From assembly GCF_000718775.1 (NCBI RefSeq), contig NZ_JOCB01000027.1, forward strand, positions 13,337-77,336: 64,000 nucleotides of DNA. The letters are read 5' to 3'. Below are positions 18,361 to 28,050 of this stretch, one piece after another. Position 1 is the stretch's first letter, and each line of letters begins with the position of its first letter. The DNA is from Streptomyces sp. NRRL S-31 (lineage in GTDB: Bacteria > Actinomycetota > Actinomycetes > Streptomycetales > Streptomycetaceae). The notes beneath the pieces are model-generated. The model was not told the DNA's origin. It did not search any database and saw only the letters and a program-made list of their open reading frames with translations. The position numbers were made by a program, and so were the translations under genes.

Positions 18361-19637
18361 CCGTCCTGCGGCTCATCCACGGCACCGCCGCCCTCGTCGC
18401 GGCCGGCTCGCTCGCCCTCACCCTGGGGACCGGTCTGGCCGACCGGGGCGACGCGCTCGCCTTCGGCGTGCTCATAGCCGTCGGCGAGCTGGCCCGGTGG
18501 AACGACGCCCAGGCACGCCAGGCCGCGCCCCTCGGCGCCGCCGGCTCCCTGTCGTACGCCCTGCTGGGCGCCGACGACGGGCGGCCCAGCCAGCACGACG
18601 CCGCCCAGGTGGTCACCGTCGTCCTCGTCGCCGCGCTGCTCGGCGCCGTCCCGCACATCTGGTCCGGCCGCGGCGCCACCGGCGACCACCTGGCCCGCCG
18701 CGTCCTCACCGTCGGCTTCGCCGCCGTCTGCTTCCAACCCCTCTACAACGCGGGCGTCTTCGCCTCCTGGAGCGGCCCCGCCTACGCCCTGCTGCTGCTC
18801 ACCCTGCTCGCCCTCACCTGTCTGTGCGGCGCCGTGCTGGCCGCCGCGCTGGCCCACTGCCGCACCGGCTGGCCGTTCGGCCCGCTGCTGCGGGAGGAGC
18901 TGCGCGGGCTGCTCGGCATCGGCTCCGCCGTCGTCGCGACCGGCGCGGTGATGGCGCTCGCGGTCGCCGTCGTCGGCCTGTGGGCGCTGCCCGTGTTCTG
19001 CCTGCCCCTGCTGCTCGTCCAGCTGTCCCTGCACCGTTACGCCGCCGTCCGCGCCACCTACCGGCAGACCATCGCCTCCCTGGCCCGCGCCACCGAGATC
19101 GCCGGCTGCACCCCCGCCGGGCACGCCCGGCGCGTCGCCGCGCTCAGCGTCGCCGTCGGCCGGGACCTCGGGCTGACCCGCCCGGAGCTGACCGTCCTGG
19201 AGTACGCGGCGCTGATGCACGACATCGGACAGCTCAGCCTGGTCGACCCGGTCCCGGCCGGGGCCACCGCCGGCCTGCCCGCCGCGGAGCAGCGGCGCAT
19301 CGCCCTGCTCGGCGGGGCCGTCGTCCGGCAGACCGGCGTCGACCCGGCCGTCGCCGTCGTCGTGGAGCGGCAGGCCGAGAGCTGCCCCGGGCAGCCGGTC
19401 GCCGCCCGGATCGTCCGGGCCGTCAACGCCTACGAGGAGAAGAGCCGGGAGGCCGGCCCCGAGGGCCCGCTGCGGGCGCTGGAGGAGCTGCGGCTCGGCA
19501 CCGCCGGCGACTACGCTCCCGAGGTCGTGGAGTCGCTCGGCCGGGTACTGGCCCAGGCCCAGGGCGCGCGGGGGCGGATGCCGGTGAGACGAACGGGACT
19601 GTCTGACCCGGCGCCCGGCTGGGTAACCCATGGGTAA
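18357..19637 (+). CDS. Membrane HD-domain protein with degenerate GYP part
   Basis: 426 residues with the same plan as its neighbour: about seven hydrophobic segments (1-228) and then an HD domain. It keeps H256 and the HD pair (288-289, LMHDIGQLSL) but the HHxxxDGxGYP motif is replaced by ERQAESCPGQP (337-347). It is therefore unlikely to be a normal c-di-GMP hydrolase and may be a pseudo-enzyme partner of the upstream protein, with which it is translationally coupled. The pair probably arose by duplication. Confidence 0.8.
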   Translation: MTVLRLIHGTAALVAAGSLALTLGTGLADRGDALAFGVLIAVGELARWNDAQARQAAPLGAAGSLSYALLGADDGRPSQHDAAQVVTVVLVAALLGAVPHIWSGRGATGDHLARRVLTVGFAAVCFQPLYNAGVFASWSGPAYALLLLTLLALTCLCGAVLAAALAHCRTGWPFGPLLREELRGLLGIGSAVVATGAVMALAVAVVGLWALPVFCLPLLLVQLSLHRYAAVRATYRQTIASLARATEIAGCTPAGHARRVAALSVAVGRDLGLTRPELTVLEYAALMHDIGQLSLVDPVPAGATAGLPAAEQRRIALLGGAVVRQTGVDPAVAVVVERQAESCPGQPVAARIVRAVNAYEEKSREAGPEGPLRALEELRLGTAGDYAPEVVESLGRVLAQAQGARGRMPVRRTGLSDPAPGWVTHG

Positions 19638-19737
19638 TGAGCGCCTTTCCCGCCGTACGTGGTTGGATGCGAGGGAGAGGGTGTCCGGGGGCACAAGCCA
19701 GCCCACTGTGCGGAAATGGAACTGGCAGGCGGGAATC

Positions 19738-20718
19738 GTGAGGATCTTCGGCAAGGGACGGCACCGGCCCTCCGCCTCCTGGCGGCAGGCCACGGACCGC
19801 GCGTTCACACTCATCGGCGACGGCCGGTACGAGGACGCGGGCGAGCTGCTGACACGCGCCGCCGACCTGGAACCCTGGCTGTCGGAGTCCTGGTTCAACC
19901 TCGCCCTGCTGCACAAGTTCCGGCACGACTGGGAGCAGGCCCGCGCGGCCGGACTGCGCGCGGTCGCCCTGCTCGACCGGGAGACCGGGGCACCGGACTG
20001 GTGGAACGTCGGCATCGCCGCGACCGCCCTCCAGGACTGGCCGCTGGCCCGCCGCGCCTGGCAGGCGTACGGACTGAAGGTGCCCGGGGGTGCCGCGGCC
20101 GCCGCGGAGCCGCTCGGCATGGAGCTGGGCAGCGCGGCCGTACGGCTCTCTCCCGAGGGCGAGGCCGAGGTCGTCTGGGGCCGCCGGCTGGACCCGGCCC
20201 GGCTGGAGGTCCTCTCCATCCCGCTTCCCTCGTCCGGGCGACGCTGGGGCGAGGTCGTGCTGCACGACGGCGTCCCGCACGGCGAGCGCACCACGTCCAC
20301 CGGGCACTCCTTCCCGGTCTTCGACGAGATCGAGCTGTGGGCGCCGTCCCCCGTCCCGACCTGGGTGGTCCTGCTGGAGGCGGCCACGGAGGCCGACCGG
20401 GACGCGCTGGAGCAACTGGCCGCCGACGCGGGGTTCGCCGCGGAGGACTGGTCGTCGTCGGTGCGGCTGCTGTGCCGGATGTGCTCGGAGTCACGGATGC
20501 CGTCCGACGAGGGCGAGGGCGTGCACCTCGACCCGCACGACCACAGCGAGCCGGGGCACCCCGGGCCGCTGGGCCACCGGACGGACGGGCAACTGTGGGT
20601 GCCGGAGCGGGAGTGCGGTGTCGCGGCTCCGGCCTCGCTGGTCCGGGGGCTGCTGGACGGGTGGGTCGCGGACAGTCCCGACTCCCGGGACTGGCGGGAT
20701 CTGGAAGAGGTTTGCTGA
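19738..20718 (+). CDS. Tetratricopeptide-repeat protein
   Basis: 326 residues from GTG 19738 (VRIFGKGRHRPS). Residues 10-110 hold TPR-like helices (AFTLIGDGRYEDAGELLTRA, SWFNLALLHKFRHDWEQARA), and the C-terminal half is a conserved actinobacterial domain of unknown function with a cluster RLLCRMCSES and His/Asp-rich HLDPHDHSE that could bind metal. An ATG at 19630 in frame would overlap the previous stop and add 36 poorly conserved-looking residues; I prefer the GTG. No role is known. Confidence 0.72.
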   Translation: MRIFGKGRHRPSASWRQATDRAFTLIGDGRYEDAGELLTRAADLEPWLSESWFNLALLHKFRHDWEQARAAGLRAVALLDRETGAPDWWNVGIAATALQDWPLARRAWQAYGLKVPGGAAAAAEPLGMELGSAAVRLSPEGEAEVVWGRRLDPARLEVLSIPLPSSGRRWGEVVLHDGVPHGERTTSTGHSFPVFDEIELWAPSPVPTWVVLLEAATEADRDALEQLAADAGFAAEDWSSSVRLLCRMCSESRMPSDEGEGVHLDPHDHSEPGHPGPLGHRTDGQLWVPERECGVAAPASLVRGLLDGWVADSPDSRDWRDLEEVC

Positions 20719-20791
20719 GCCGCCGGTGAGCGGTCACCTTTAGGCTGTACTCGCAGAATTTTCCAGGCTTGCAGGAAGGCGTACGTCGGTC

Positions 20792-21442
20792 ATGGCGCAG
20801 CAGGACACCGATCAGCAGCACGCGGGCGTGCTCCCCGTCGACGACGAGGGCTATGTCGTCGACACGGAGGACTGCGAGGAGCGCGAGACCGCCTGGCGCG
20901 AGCGCGGCACCTCGCGGCCGATCACGGTCGTCGGCAACCCGGTGCTGCACAAGGAGTGCAAGGACGTCACCGAGTTCGGCGCGGAGCTGGAGCAGCTGGT
21001 CGCCGACATGTTCGCCAGCCAGCGGACCGCCGAGGGCGTGGGCCTGGCCGCCAACCAGATCGGTGTCGACCTGAAGGTCTTCGTCTACGACTGCCCGGAC
21101 GACGAGGGCGTCCGGCACGTCGGCGTGGTCTGCAACCCGAAGCTGGTCGAGCTGCCCGCCGACCAGCGCCGGCTGGACGACAGCAACGAGGGCTGCCTGT
21201 CCGTGCCCACGGCCTACGCCCCGCTCCCGCGTCCGGACTACGCCGAGGTGACCGGCCAGGACGAGAAGGGCAACCCGATCAAGGTCCGGGGCACCGGTTA
21301 CTTCGCGCGGTGTTTGCAGCACGAGACCGACCACCTCTACGGCTACCTCTACATCGACCGGCTGTCGAAGCGGGACCGCAAGGACGCGCTGCGGCAGATG
21401 GCCGAGAACGAGCCTCGCTACCCCGTGGTCGCCAACGGCTGA
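20792..21442 (+). CDS. def: Peptide deformylase
   Basis: 216 residues. Removes the formyl group from new proteins, a metal-dependent reaction. All three family motifs are seen: GVGLAANQ (82-89), EGCLS (133-137, metal Cys) and QHETDH (176-181, two metal His and catalytic Glu). The N-terminal 40 residues are an acidic extension typical of one of several Streptomyces deformylase paralogues. AGGAAGG precedes the ATG. A 16-bp perfect terminator hairpin follows. Confidence 0.95.
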   Translation: MAQQDTDQQHAGVLPVDDEGYVVDTEDCEERETAWRERGTSRPITVVGNPVLHKECKDVTEFGAELEQLVADMFASQRTAEGVGLAANQIGVDLKVFVYDCPDDEGVRHVGVVCNPKLVELPADQRRLDDSNEGCLSVPTAYAPLPRPDYAEVTGQDEKGNPIKVRGTGYFARCLQHETDHLYGYLYIDRLSKRDRKDALRQMAENEPRYPVVANG

Positions 21443-21460
21443 CCAGCACGCGTCACCCTG

Positions 21461-21496
21461 GGGCGCCCGGCCGGGATCCTTCCCGGCCGGGCGCCC
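21461..21496 (+). terminator. Terminator of def
   Basis: A perfect 16-bp stem (21461-21476 with 21481-21496) closing a 4-base loop, 18 bases after the def stop. Confidence 0.85.
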
Positions 21497-21730
21497 TCGT
21501 GCTGTCGCGGTCCGTTCGTTCGCGCGCCGGGCAACCGGTCGTGTGTACGTCTGGTCATCCCTAATCAGTCACCTGAGGGGGGCATCTCGGCATGTTGGGT
21601 AGTCAGTGCGGCAAATCCGTTCCCACGGCGGTCAGTTGTGGTGCTGAATGGAAGAGCGGGGATACGAAACGGCGCACGCCCGGCGCAGCGGGAGGGGCGT
21701 GTGCTCCTGGCGGCTGAGAGGGGTTTGTTC

Positions 21731-22816
21731 GTGCAAGCTTTCCCATACAGCACCACGGCGGCATCGACGGCGGTCGTAGTCCCACCCACACTGGCACTCC
21801 CGGTGATCGAGTCCGCCTTTCCGCGGCGACTGCATCCGTATTGGCCGAAGCTCCAGGAGAAGACACGGCTCTGGCTGCTGGAAAAACGGCTGATGCCGGC
21901 GGACAAGGTGGAGGAATATGCCGATGGCCTGTGCTACACGGATCTCATGGCGGGCTACTACACGGGAGCCCGGGACGAGGTCCTCCAGGCCATAGCCGAC
22001 TACAGCGCATGGTTCTTCGTGTGGGACGACCGCCACGACCGGGACATCGTGCACGGCCGGTCGGACGCCTGGCGGCGGCTGCGGCACCGGCTGCACGCGG
22101 CCCTCGACGCGCCCGGGCGCCACCTGCACCACCCCGACCCGCTGGTCGCCGGCTTCGCGGAGTGCGTGCTGCGGCTGTACGGCTTCCTGACCCGGAGCTG
22201 GAACCGGCGGTTCGCCCGGCACTTCCACGCGGTGATCGAGGCGTACGACCGGGAATTCCGCAACCGCACCGAGGGATATGTGCCCGGTGTCGAGGAGTAC
22301 CTCGCCCTGCGCCGCCTCACCTTCGCGCACTGGATATGGACGGATCTGCTGGAACCCAGTGCCGGATGTGAACTCCCGGACGCGGTCAGGAAGAATCCCG
22401 CTTACCGCCGGGCGGCGCTGCTCAGCCAGGAATTCGCCGCCTGGTACAACGACCTCTGTTCGCTGCCGAAGGAAATAGCGGGCGACGAGGTGCACAATCT
22501 CGGCATCAGTCTGATCAGCCACGCGGGAATGACCCTGGAAGAGGCGGTGGAAGAAGTCAGGCGGCGCGTCGAGAAATGCGCCACGGACTTCCTCGACGCC
22601 GAACAGGAGACCTTGCGGCTGGCCCGGGAGATGGACGACGGAACGGCCCGCGGCGGCGAACTGAGCACCGCCGTCCGGGTCTGCGTCGGCAATATGCGCG
22701 ACTGGTTCAGCTCCGTCTACTGGTTCCACCACGAGTCCGGCCGGTACCGGGTCGACACCTGGGACGACCGGTCCACACCCCCGTACGTCACGAACGAAGC
22801 GGCAGGTGAGAAATGA
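21731..22816 (+). CDS. cyc1: Epi-isozizaene synthase (sesquiterpene cyclase)
   Basis: 361 residues from GTG 21731, the exact length of the S. coelicolor enzyme, with GAGAGGGG 7-8 bases upstream. Class I terpene cyclase that converts farnesyl diphosphate to epi-isozizaene, first step of albaflavenone synthesis. The Asp-rich motif DDRHD begins at D99 and the NSE/DTE-type motif NDLCSLPKE begins at N240, both at the known positions; the aromatic pocket stretch [10 protein letters not shown] is kept. An ATG at 21638 would add 31 residues without support. The stop overlaps the P450 gene by ATGA. Confidence 0.94.
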   Translation: MQAFPYSTTAASTAVVVPPTLALPVIESAFPRRLHPYWPKLQEKTRLWLLEKRLMPADKVEEYADGLCYTDLMAGYYTGARDEVLQAIADYSAWFFVWDDRHDRDIVHGRSDAWRRLRHRLHAALDAPGRHLHHPDPLVAGFAECVLRLYGFLTRSWNRRFARHFHAVIEAYDREFRNRTEGYVPGVEEYLALRRLTFAHWIWTDLLEPSAGCELPDAVRKNPAYRRAALLSQEFAAWYNDLCSLPKEIAGDEVHNLGISLISHAGMTLEEAVEEVRRRVEKCATDFLDAEQETLRLAREMDDGTARGGELSTAVRVCVGNMRDWFSSVYWFHHESGRYRVDTWDDRSTPPYVTNEAAGEK

Positions 22817-24219
22817 CCGTCGAGTCGGTACGGCCCGAGACCCCCGAGCCCCCCGCGACGCCCGGGGCCCCCGCGCCCTCGGGGACGGCCGCGCTGCGTG
22901 AGCCGCCCCTGGCCGGCGGCGCCTTACCCCTCCTCGGACACGGCCTGAGACTGGTCCGCGACCCGCTCGCCTTCATGTCCGGGCTGCGCGAGCACGGCGA
23001 CATCGTGCGCCTGCGGCTCGGCCCCAAGACGGTCTACGCCGTCACCACGCCGGCACTCACCGGAGCACTGGCCCTGAGCCCCGACTTCCATATCGACGGA
23101 CCGCTGTGGGAGTCGCTGGAGGGCCTGCTCGGCAAGGAGGGCGTGGCCACCGCCAACGGCCCCCGGCACCGCCGGCAGCGGCGCACCATCCAGCCCGCGT
23201 TCCGGCTCGACGCCATACCCGGCTACGGCCCGGTCATGGAGGAGGAGGCGCACGCGCTGACCGGCCGCTGGAAACCCGGCGAGACCGTCGACTGCACCTC
23301 CGAGTCCTTCCGGGTCGCCGTCCGCATCGCCGCCCGCTGTCTGCTGCGTGGTGACTACATGGACGAGCGCGCGGAACGGCTCAGCACCGACCTCGCCATC
23401 GTCTTCCGCGGTATGTACCGCAGGATGGTGGTCCCGCTCGGCCCGCTCTACCGGCTGCCGTTTCCGGCCAACCGGGAATTCAACCGGGCGCTGGCCGATC
23501 TGCATCTGCTGGTGGACGAGATCGTCGCCGAGCGGAGGGCGTCCGGTCAAAAGCCGGACGATTTGCTGACGGCATTGCTGGAGGCGAAGGACGACAATGG
23601 GGACCCCATCGGGGAACAGGAGATCCACGACCAGGTCGTCGCGATACTCACCCCCGGCAGCGAAACAGTCGCGTCCACGATCATGTGGCTGCTCCAGGTC
23701 CTCGCCGAACATCCGGAACACGCCGCGAAGGTACGGACCGAGGTCGAATCCGTGACCGGTGGCCGGCCGGTCGGATGGGAACACGTCCGCGCGCTCAGGC
23801 ACACCAACAATGTCGTCGTCGAAGCCATGCGGCTGCGGCCCGCCGTATGGATTCTGACCCGTCGCGCGGTGACCGACACCGCGCTCGGCGGTTACCGCGT
23901 CCCGGCCGGGGCGGACATCGTCTACAGCCCGTACGCGATCCAGCGCGACGGCCGCTCCTACGCCCGCCACCTCGACTTCGACCCCGACCGCTGGCTCCCC
24001 GAGCGCGCCGGGGACGTACCGAAGTACGCCATGAGCCCGTTCAGCGTGGGCAACCGCAAGTGCCCCAGCGACCACTTCTCCATGACCCAGCTGAGCCTGA
24101 TCACCGCGGCGGTCTCGGCGAAGTACCGCTTCGAGCGGGCCGGCGGGTCCGACGACACCACCCGGGTGGGCATCACGCTCCGCCCGCAGAACCTGCTGCT
24201 GCGCCCGCTGCCCTGGTAG
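22813..24219 (+). CDS. cyp170A1: Cytochrome P450 CYP170A1-type albaflavenone synthase
   Basis: 468 residues. The haem-thiolate motif is [10 protein letters not shown] with Cys417, the ExxR pair is E337-R340 (EAMR), and the I-helix carries [10 protein letters not shown] in place of the usual AGxxT. In S. coelicolor this enzyme oxidises epi-isozizaene in two steps to albaflavenone. The S. coelicolor protein has also been reported to have a second, terpene-synthase site; a DDNGD run at 260-264 here fits the Asp-rich part of that site. Coupled to the synthase by a 4-base overlap, so one two-gene operon. A hairpin separates it from the convergent nrdB. Confidence 0.94.
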   Translation: MTVESVRPETPEPPATPGAPAPSGTAALREPPLAGGALPLLGHGLRLVRDPLAFMSGLREHGDIVRLRLGPKTVYAVTTPALTGALALSPDFHIDGPLWESLEGLLGKEGVATANGPRHRRQRRTIQPAFRLDAIPGYGPVMEEEAHALTGRWKPGETVDCTSESFRVAVRIAARCLLRGDYMDERAERLSTDLAIVFRGMYRRMVVPLGPLYRLPFPANREFNRALADLHLLVDEIVAERRASGQKPDDLLTALLEAKDDNGDPIGEQEIHDQVVAILTPGSETVASTIMWLLQVLAEHPEHAAKVRTEVESVTGGRPVGWEHVRALRHTNNVVVEAMRLRPAVWILTRRAVTDTALGGYRVPAGADIVYSPYAIQRDGRSYARHLDFDPDRWLPERAGDVPKYAMSPFSVGNRKCPSDHFSMTQLSLITAAVSAKYRFERAGGSDDTTRVGITLRPQNLLLRPLPW

Positions 24220-24239
24220 GTCACCCGGTAGCGGCGGGT

Positions 24240-24278
24240 GCTCGGGCGGTGCCGCGCGGAGGCGCGGCCCGCCCGAGC
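24240..24278. terminator. Bidirectional terminator between P450 and nrdB
   Basis: A long imperfect stem: GCTCGGGCG with CGCCCGAGC outside and GCCGCGC with GCGCGGC inside. Only 72 bases separate the two convergent stops, so it probably serves both. Confidence 0.75.
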
Positions 24279-24291
24279 CGGGCCCCGTCGG

Positions 24292-25305
24292 TCAGAAGTC
24301 CTCGTCCAGGTCGACCGTGCCCTCCACGGCGACCTGGTAGGCGGAGGGCCGGCGCTCGAAGAAGTTGGTCAGTTCCTGGACGCCCTGGAGTTCCATGAAG
24401 GAGAAGGGGTTCTCGGAGCCGTAGACGGGCGCGAAGCCCAGGCGGGTGAGGCGCTGGTCGGCGACGCACTCCAGGTACTGCCGCATGGACTCGGTGTTCA
24501 TGCCGGGCAGGCCGTCGCCGCACAGGTCGCGGGCGAACTGGAGCTCGGCGTCGACGGCCTCCTTGAGCATGTCGGTGACCTGCTGCCGGAGCTGGTCGTC
24601 GAAGAGGTCCGGCTCTTCCTTGCGGACGGTGTCGACGACGTCGAAGGCGAAGCTCATGTGCATGGTCTCGTCACGGAAGACCCAGTTGGTGCCGGTGGCG
24701 AGGCCGTGCAGCAGACCGCGGCTGCGGAACCAATAGACGTAGGCGAAGGCGCCGTAGAAGAACAGGCCCTCGATGCAGGCGGCGAAGCAGATCAGGTTGA
24801 GCAGGAAGCGCCGGCGGTCCGCCCTGCTCTCCAGCCGGTCGATCTTCTCGACCTCGTCGATCCACCGGAAGCAGAACGCGGCCTTCTCGCGGATGGAGGG
24901 GATGTTCTCCACCGCGGCGAAGGCGGCGGCGCGGTCCTCGGGGTCGGGCAGGTAGGTGTCCAGCAGGGTCAGGTAGAACTGGACGTGGACGGCCTCCTCG
25001 AACAGCTGCCGGGACAGGTACAGGCGGGCTTCGGGGGAGTTGATGTGCTTGTACAGCGTCAGCACCAGGTTGTTCGCCACGATGGAGTCGCCGGTGGCGA
25101 AGAACGCGACGAGGCGCCCGATGAGGTGCTGCTCCTCCGGCGTCATCCTGGCGAGGTCGGCGACGTCGGAGTGGAGGTCGACCTCCTCGACGGTCCAGGT
25201 GTTCTTGATGGCGTCCCGGTAGCGCTCGTAGAAGTCCGGGTAGCGCATGGGGCGGAGAGTCAGCTCGAAGCCCGGGTCGAGCAGGTTGGTGTTACGGCTG
25301 GACAT
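24292..25305 (-). CDS. nrdB: Class Ia ribonucleotide reductase, small (radical) subunit NrdB
   Basis: 337 residues, ferritin-like R2 fold. Metal and radical residues are visible: D73 (FATGDS), E104 and H107 with radical Tyr111 in EEAVHVQFY, then EGLFFYGAF and ETMHMSF for the second Glu/His pair. With Tyr present it belongs to the tyrosyl-radical class. The C-terminus ends in an acidic tail (VDLDEDF) that docks on the large subunit. The ATG overlaps the nrdA stop by one base. The third gene of the nrdABS operon known from S. coelicolor (AraC-like nrdS) is not found after it. Confidence 0.94.
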   Translation of the reverse strand: MSSRNTNLLDPGFELTLRPMRYPDFYERYRDAIKNTWTVEEVDLHSDVADLARMTPEEQHLIGRLVAFFATGDSIVANNLVLTLYKHINSPEARLYLSRQLFEEAVHVQFYLTLLDTYLPDPEDRAAAFAAVENIPSIREKAAFCFRWIDEVEKIDRLESRADRRRFLLNLICFAACIEGLFFYGAFAYVYWFRSRGLLHGLATGTNWVFRDETMHMSFAFDVVDTVRKEEPDLFDDQLRQQVTDMLKEAVDAELQFARDLCGDGLPGMNTESMRQYLECVADQRLTRLGFAPVYGSENPFSFMELQGVQELTNFFERRPSAYQVAVEGTVDLDEDF

Positions 25306-27668
25306 TACTGGCAGGCCTCGCAGGACTCGGGGTTTTCCAGGGAGCAGGCGACCGCTTCGGGGTCCGGGGTGGCCTGCACGGGGATGGTGGGCTGCGCCTG
25401 GGCGGCGCGGGCGATGCGCGTCGCGGGACGGGAGCGCAGGTAGTAGGTGGTCTTCAGACCCGACTTCCAGGCGTACGCGTACATCGAGGAGAGCTTGCCG
25501 ATGGTCGGCGTCTCCAGGAACAGGTTCAGCGACTGCGCCTGGTCCAGGAACGGGGTGCGGGCGGCGGCCATGTCGATCAGGCCGCGCTGGGGGATCTCCC
25601 AGGCCGTGCGGTAGAGGTCGCGCACCTCGTCGGGGATCCAGCGGAAGTCCTGGACGGAGCCGTTGGCCTCGCGCAGCGCCTCGCGGGTGCGGGCGTCCCA
25701 GACGCCGAGCTCCTTCAGGTCCTTGACGAGGTAGGAGTTGACCTGGAGGAACTCGCCGGACAGGGTCTCCCGCTTGAACAGGTTGGACACCTGCGGCTCG
25801 ATGCACTCGTACACACCCGCGATCGAGGCGATGGTGGCCGTCGGCGCGATCGCGAGGAGCAGCGAGTTGCGCATGCCCGTCCGTGCGATGCGCTCGCGCA
25901 GGGCGTCCCAGCGCTCGGGCCAGACGAGGGTGGTGTCGTAGTGGTCGGGGTGGAGGACGCCGCGGGCGGCGCGGGTGTGCTGCCAGGCGGGCAGCGGACC
26001 GTTGCGCTCGGCGAGGTCGGCGGAGGCCTCGTAGGCGGCGAGCATGATCCGCTCGGCGATCCGGGTGGAGAGCGCCTTGGCCCCGTCGGAGTCGAAGGGC
26101 AGGCGCAGCTTGAAGAAGACGTCCTGCAAGCCCATCGCGCCCAGGCCGACCGGGCGCCACCTGGCGTTGGAGCGGCCCGCCTGCTCGGTGGGGTAGAAGT
26201 TGATGTCCACGACGCGGTCGAGGAAGGTGACGGCCGTGCGGACGGTCTGGTCCAGCCGCTCCCAGTCGATGTCCCCGGCCGCGGTGTCGACGAAGGCGCC
26301 CAGGTTGACGGAGCCGAGGTTGCAGACGGCCGTCTCGCCGTCGTCGGTGACCTCCAGGATCTCGGTGCAGAGGTTGGAGGAGTGGATGACGTTGCCGGGC
26401 TCGGCGGTCTGGTTGGCGGTGCGGTTGGCGGCGTCCTTGAAGGTCATCCAGCCGTTGCCGGTCTGTGCCAGGGTGCGCATCATGCGGCCGTACAGCTCGC
26501 GCGCGGGCAGGGTCTTGCGGGCCAGGCCGGCGGCCTCGGCCGCACGGTAGGCGGCGTCGAACTCCTCGCCCCACAGGTCGACCAGTCCGGGGACGTCGGC
26601 GGGGGAGAACAGCGACCACTGGGCGTCGGCGTTGACCCGGCGCATGAACTCGTCGGGGATCCAGTGCGCCAGGTTGAGGTTGTGGGTGCGGCGGGCGTCC
26701 TCGCCGGTGTTGTCCCGCAGCTCGAGGAACTCCTCGATGTCCGAGTGCCAGGTCTCCAGGTAGACCGCGGCGGCGCCCTTGCGCCGGCCGCCCTGGTTCA
26801 CCGCGGCGACGGAGGCGTCCAGGGTCTTCAGGAACGGCACGATCCCGTTGGAGTGCCCGTTCGTCCCCCGGATCAGCGAACCGCGCGAACGGACGCGGGA
26901 GTACGACAGGCCGATGCCGCCGGCGTGCTTGGAGAGCCGGGCCACCTGGTGGTAGCGGTCGTAGATGGAGTCCAGCTCGTCCAGCGGGGAGTCGAGCAGG
27001 TAGCAGGACGACATCTGGGGGTGCCGGGTGCCGGAGTTGAACAGGGTGGGGGAGGACGGCAGGTAGTCCAGCCGGCTCATCAGCCCGTACAGCGCCGCCA
27101 CCTCGTCCACGGAGCGGACGGTGTCGTCCTCGGCGAGCCCGCTCGCCACGCGGAGCATGAAGTACTGGGGCGTCTCGATGACCTTGCGGGTGATCGGGTG
27201 GCGCAGCAGGTAGCGGCTGTGCAGGGTGCGCAGGCCGAAGTAGCCGAAGCGGTCGTCCGCCGCCCGGTCCACGAGGGCGTCGAGCCGCTCGGCGTGCAGC
27301 CGCACGAACTCGGCGGTCCGGTCCGCGACCAGCCCCTCGCGGTGTCCGACCGCGACAGAGCCGGTGAAGGAGGTCACGCCCTGCGAGGCGGCCTCGTCCC
27401 GGATCGTGAGGGTGAGCAGCCGGGCGGCCAGCTTCGAGTAGGCGGGGTCCTCGGCGATCAGGCCGGCGGCGGCCTCCGTGGCCAGCTCGCGCAGCTCCGC
27501 CCCGTCGGCCCGCGCCGACCTGCCGCGCAGCGCGGCGGCGGCGACCCGTCCCGGGTCGGCATCGGGCAGGTCGGCGGTCAGCTCGGTCAGGGTCCGCAGC
27601 AACGCGGCACCGGGACCGTCGGTCTCCAGGTCGCTGACTGAAGCCGGGTCGGCTGGCGCGATGGTCAC
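25305..27668 (-). CDS. nrdA: Class Ia ribonucleotide reductase, large subunit NrdA
   Basis: 787 residues from GTG 27668, preceded by GAGGGAGA. It reduces ribonucleoside diphosphates to deoxyribonucleotides together with NrdB. Active-site regions are intact: LPSSPTLFNSGTRHPQ, MSSCYLL with the first redox Cys, HSSNLCTEI with the radical Cys and Glu, TEILEVTDDGETAVCNLGS, and a C-terminal CEAC pair for re-reduction. The first 90 residues form a helical N-terminal domain where an ATP-cone would lie. The leader contains a cobalamin riboswitch and two NrdR boxes, so B12 should shut this operon off in favour of the B12-dependent class II enzyme. Confidence 0.95.
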   Translation of the reverse strand: MTIAPADPASVSDLETDGPGAALLRTLTELTADLPDADPGRVAAAALRGRSARADGAELRELATEAAAGLIAEDPAYSKLAARLLTLTIRDEAASQGVTSFTGSVAVGHREGLVADRTAEFVRLHAERLDALVDRAADDRFGYFGLRTLHSRYLLRHPITRKVIETPQYFMLRVASGLAEDDTVRSVDEVAALYGLMSRLDYLPSSPTLFNSGTRHPQMSSCYLLDSPLDELDSIYDRYHQVARLSKHAGGIGLSYSRVRSRGSLIRGTNGHSNGIVPFLKTLDASVAAVNQGGRRKGAAAVYLETWHSDIEEFLELRDNTGEDARRTHNLNLAHWIPDEFMRRVNADAQWSLFSPADVPGLVDLWGEEFDAAYRAAEAAGLARKTLPARELYGRMMRTLAQTGNGWMTFKDAANRTANQTAEPGNVIHSSNLCTEILEVTDDGETAVCNLGSVNLGAFVDTAAGDIDWERLDQTVRTAVTFLDRVVDINFYPTEQAGRSNARWRPVGLGAMGLQDVFFKLRLPFDSDGAKALSTRIAERIMLAAYEASADLAERNGPLPAWQHTRAARGVLHPDHYDTTLVWPERWDALRERIARTGMRNSLLLAIAPTATIASIAGVYECIEPQVSNLFKRETLSGEFLQVNSYLVKDLKELGVWDARTREALREANGSVQDFRWIPDEVRDLYRTAWEIPQRGLIDMAAARTPFLDQAQSLNLFLETPTIGKLSSMYAYAWKSGLKTTYYLRSRPATRIARAAQAQPTIPVQATPDPEAVACSLENPESCEACQ

Positions 27669-27799
27669 GTGGGAGTCTCCCTCGCTCGGCACGGGGCCAG
27701 GTGGAGGGCAGGAGGCGGTCACGAGCGCGCACGGCGCCGCGTCCACCGGCCCACTCCACGAGGCCCGGACGTCGGAACGCACCCGGACCGGAGGGCCGG

Positions 27800-27910
27800 G
27801 TGGGCTGCCGGCAGGTCCTCGGACTGGACCGGCGCGCGGACGCGCGCCGGTACACCGTTGCGGGACAGTTCCGGATTCGCACCGGATTCCCCTGCGGCGA
27901 CAGCGAGGAC
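27800..27910 (-). ncRNA. Cobalamin (B12) riboswitch in the nrdAB leader
   Basis: Read on the minus strand, the conserved elements appear in order: GGGAATCCGGTGCGAATCC, CTGTCCCGCAACGG, a variable GC arm (CGGCGCGCG/CGCGCGCCG), and AGTCCGAGGACCTGCCGGCA. These are the core of the AdoCbl riboswitch. A CACCCGG/CCGGGTG hairpin (27780-27802) directly follows and may be part of the expression platform. S. coelicolor nrdABS is known to be repressed by B12 through such an element. Ends are approximate. Confidence 0.93.
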
Positions 27911-27911
27911 G

Positions 27912-27958
27912 AGCATACATCTAGTGCCGGGCTCTCTGATCACCCCCAGATGTTGTGT
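27912..27958 (-). promoter_or_regulatory. Pair of NrdR boxes upstream of nrdA
   Basis: Two 16-base sites, 27912-27927 (AGCATACATCTAGTGC) and 27943-27958 (CCCCCAGATGTTGTGT), share the NrdR core with central A-T and flanking CTA/TAG-type bases. They are 15 bases apart, i.e. 31 bases start to start or three helical turns, as is normal for NrdR. They lie just upstream of the riboswitch, over the expected promoter. Confidence 0.78.
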
Positions 27959-28050
27959 CGTCGCGGCTTCGCAGGGTCAGCGCGTCGGCGGCCGGCGGGA
28001 CGCCGGACCGGGACGGGGAGGCACGGCACGAGCCGCCGCGGTACGACGAC

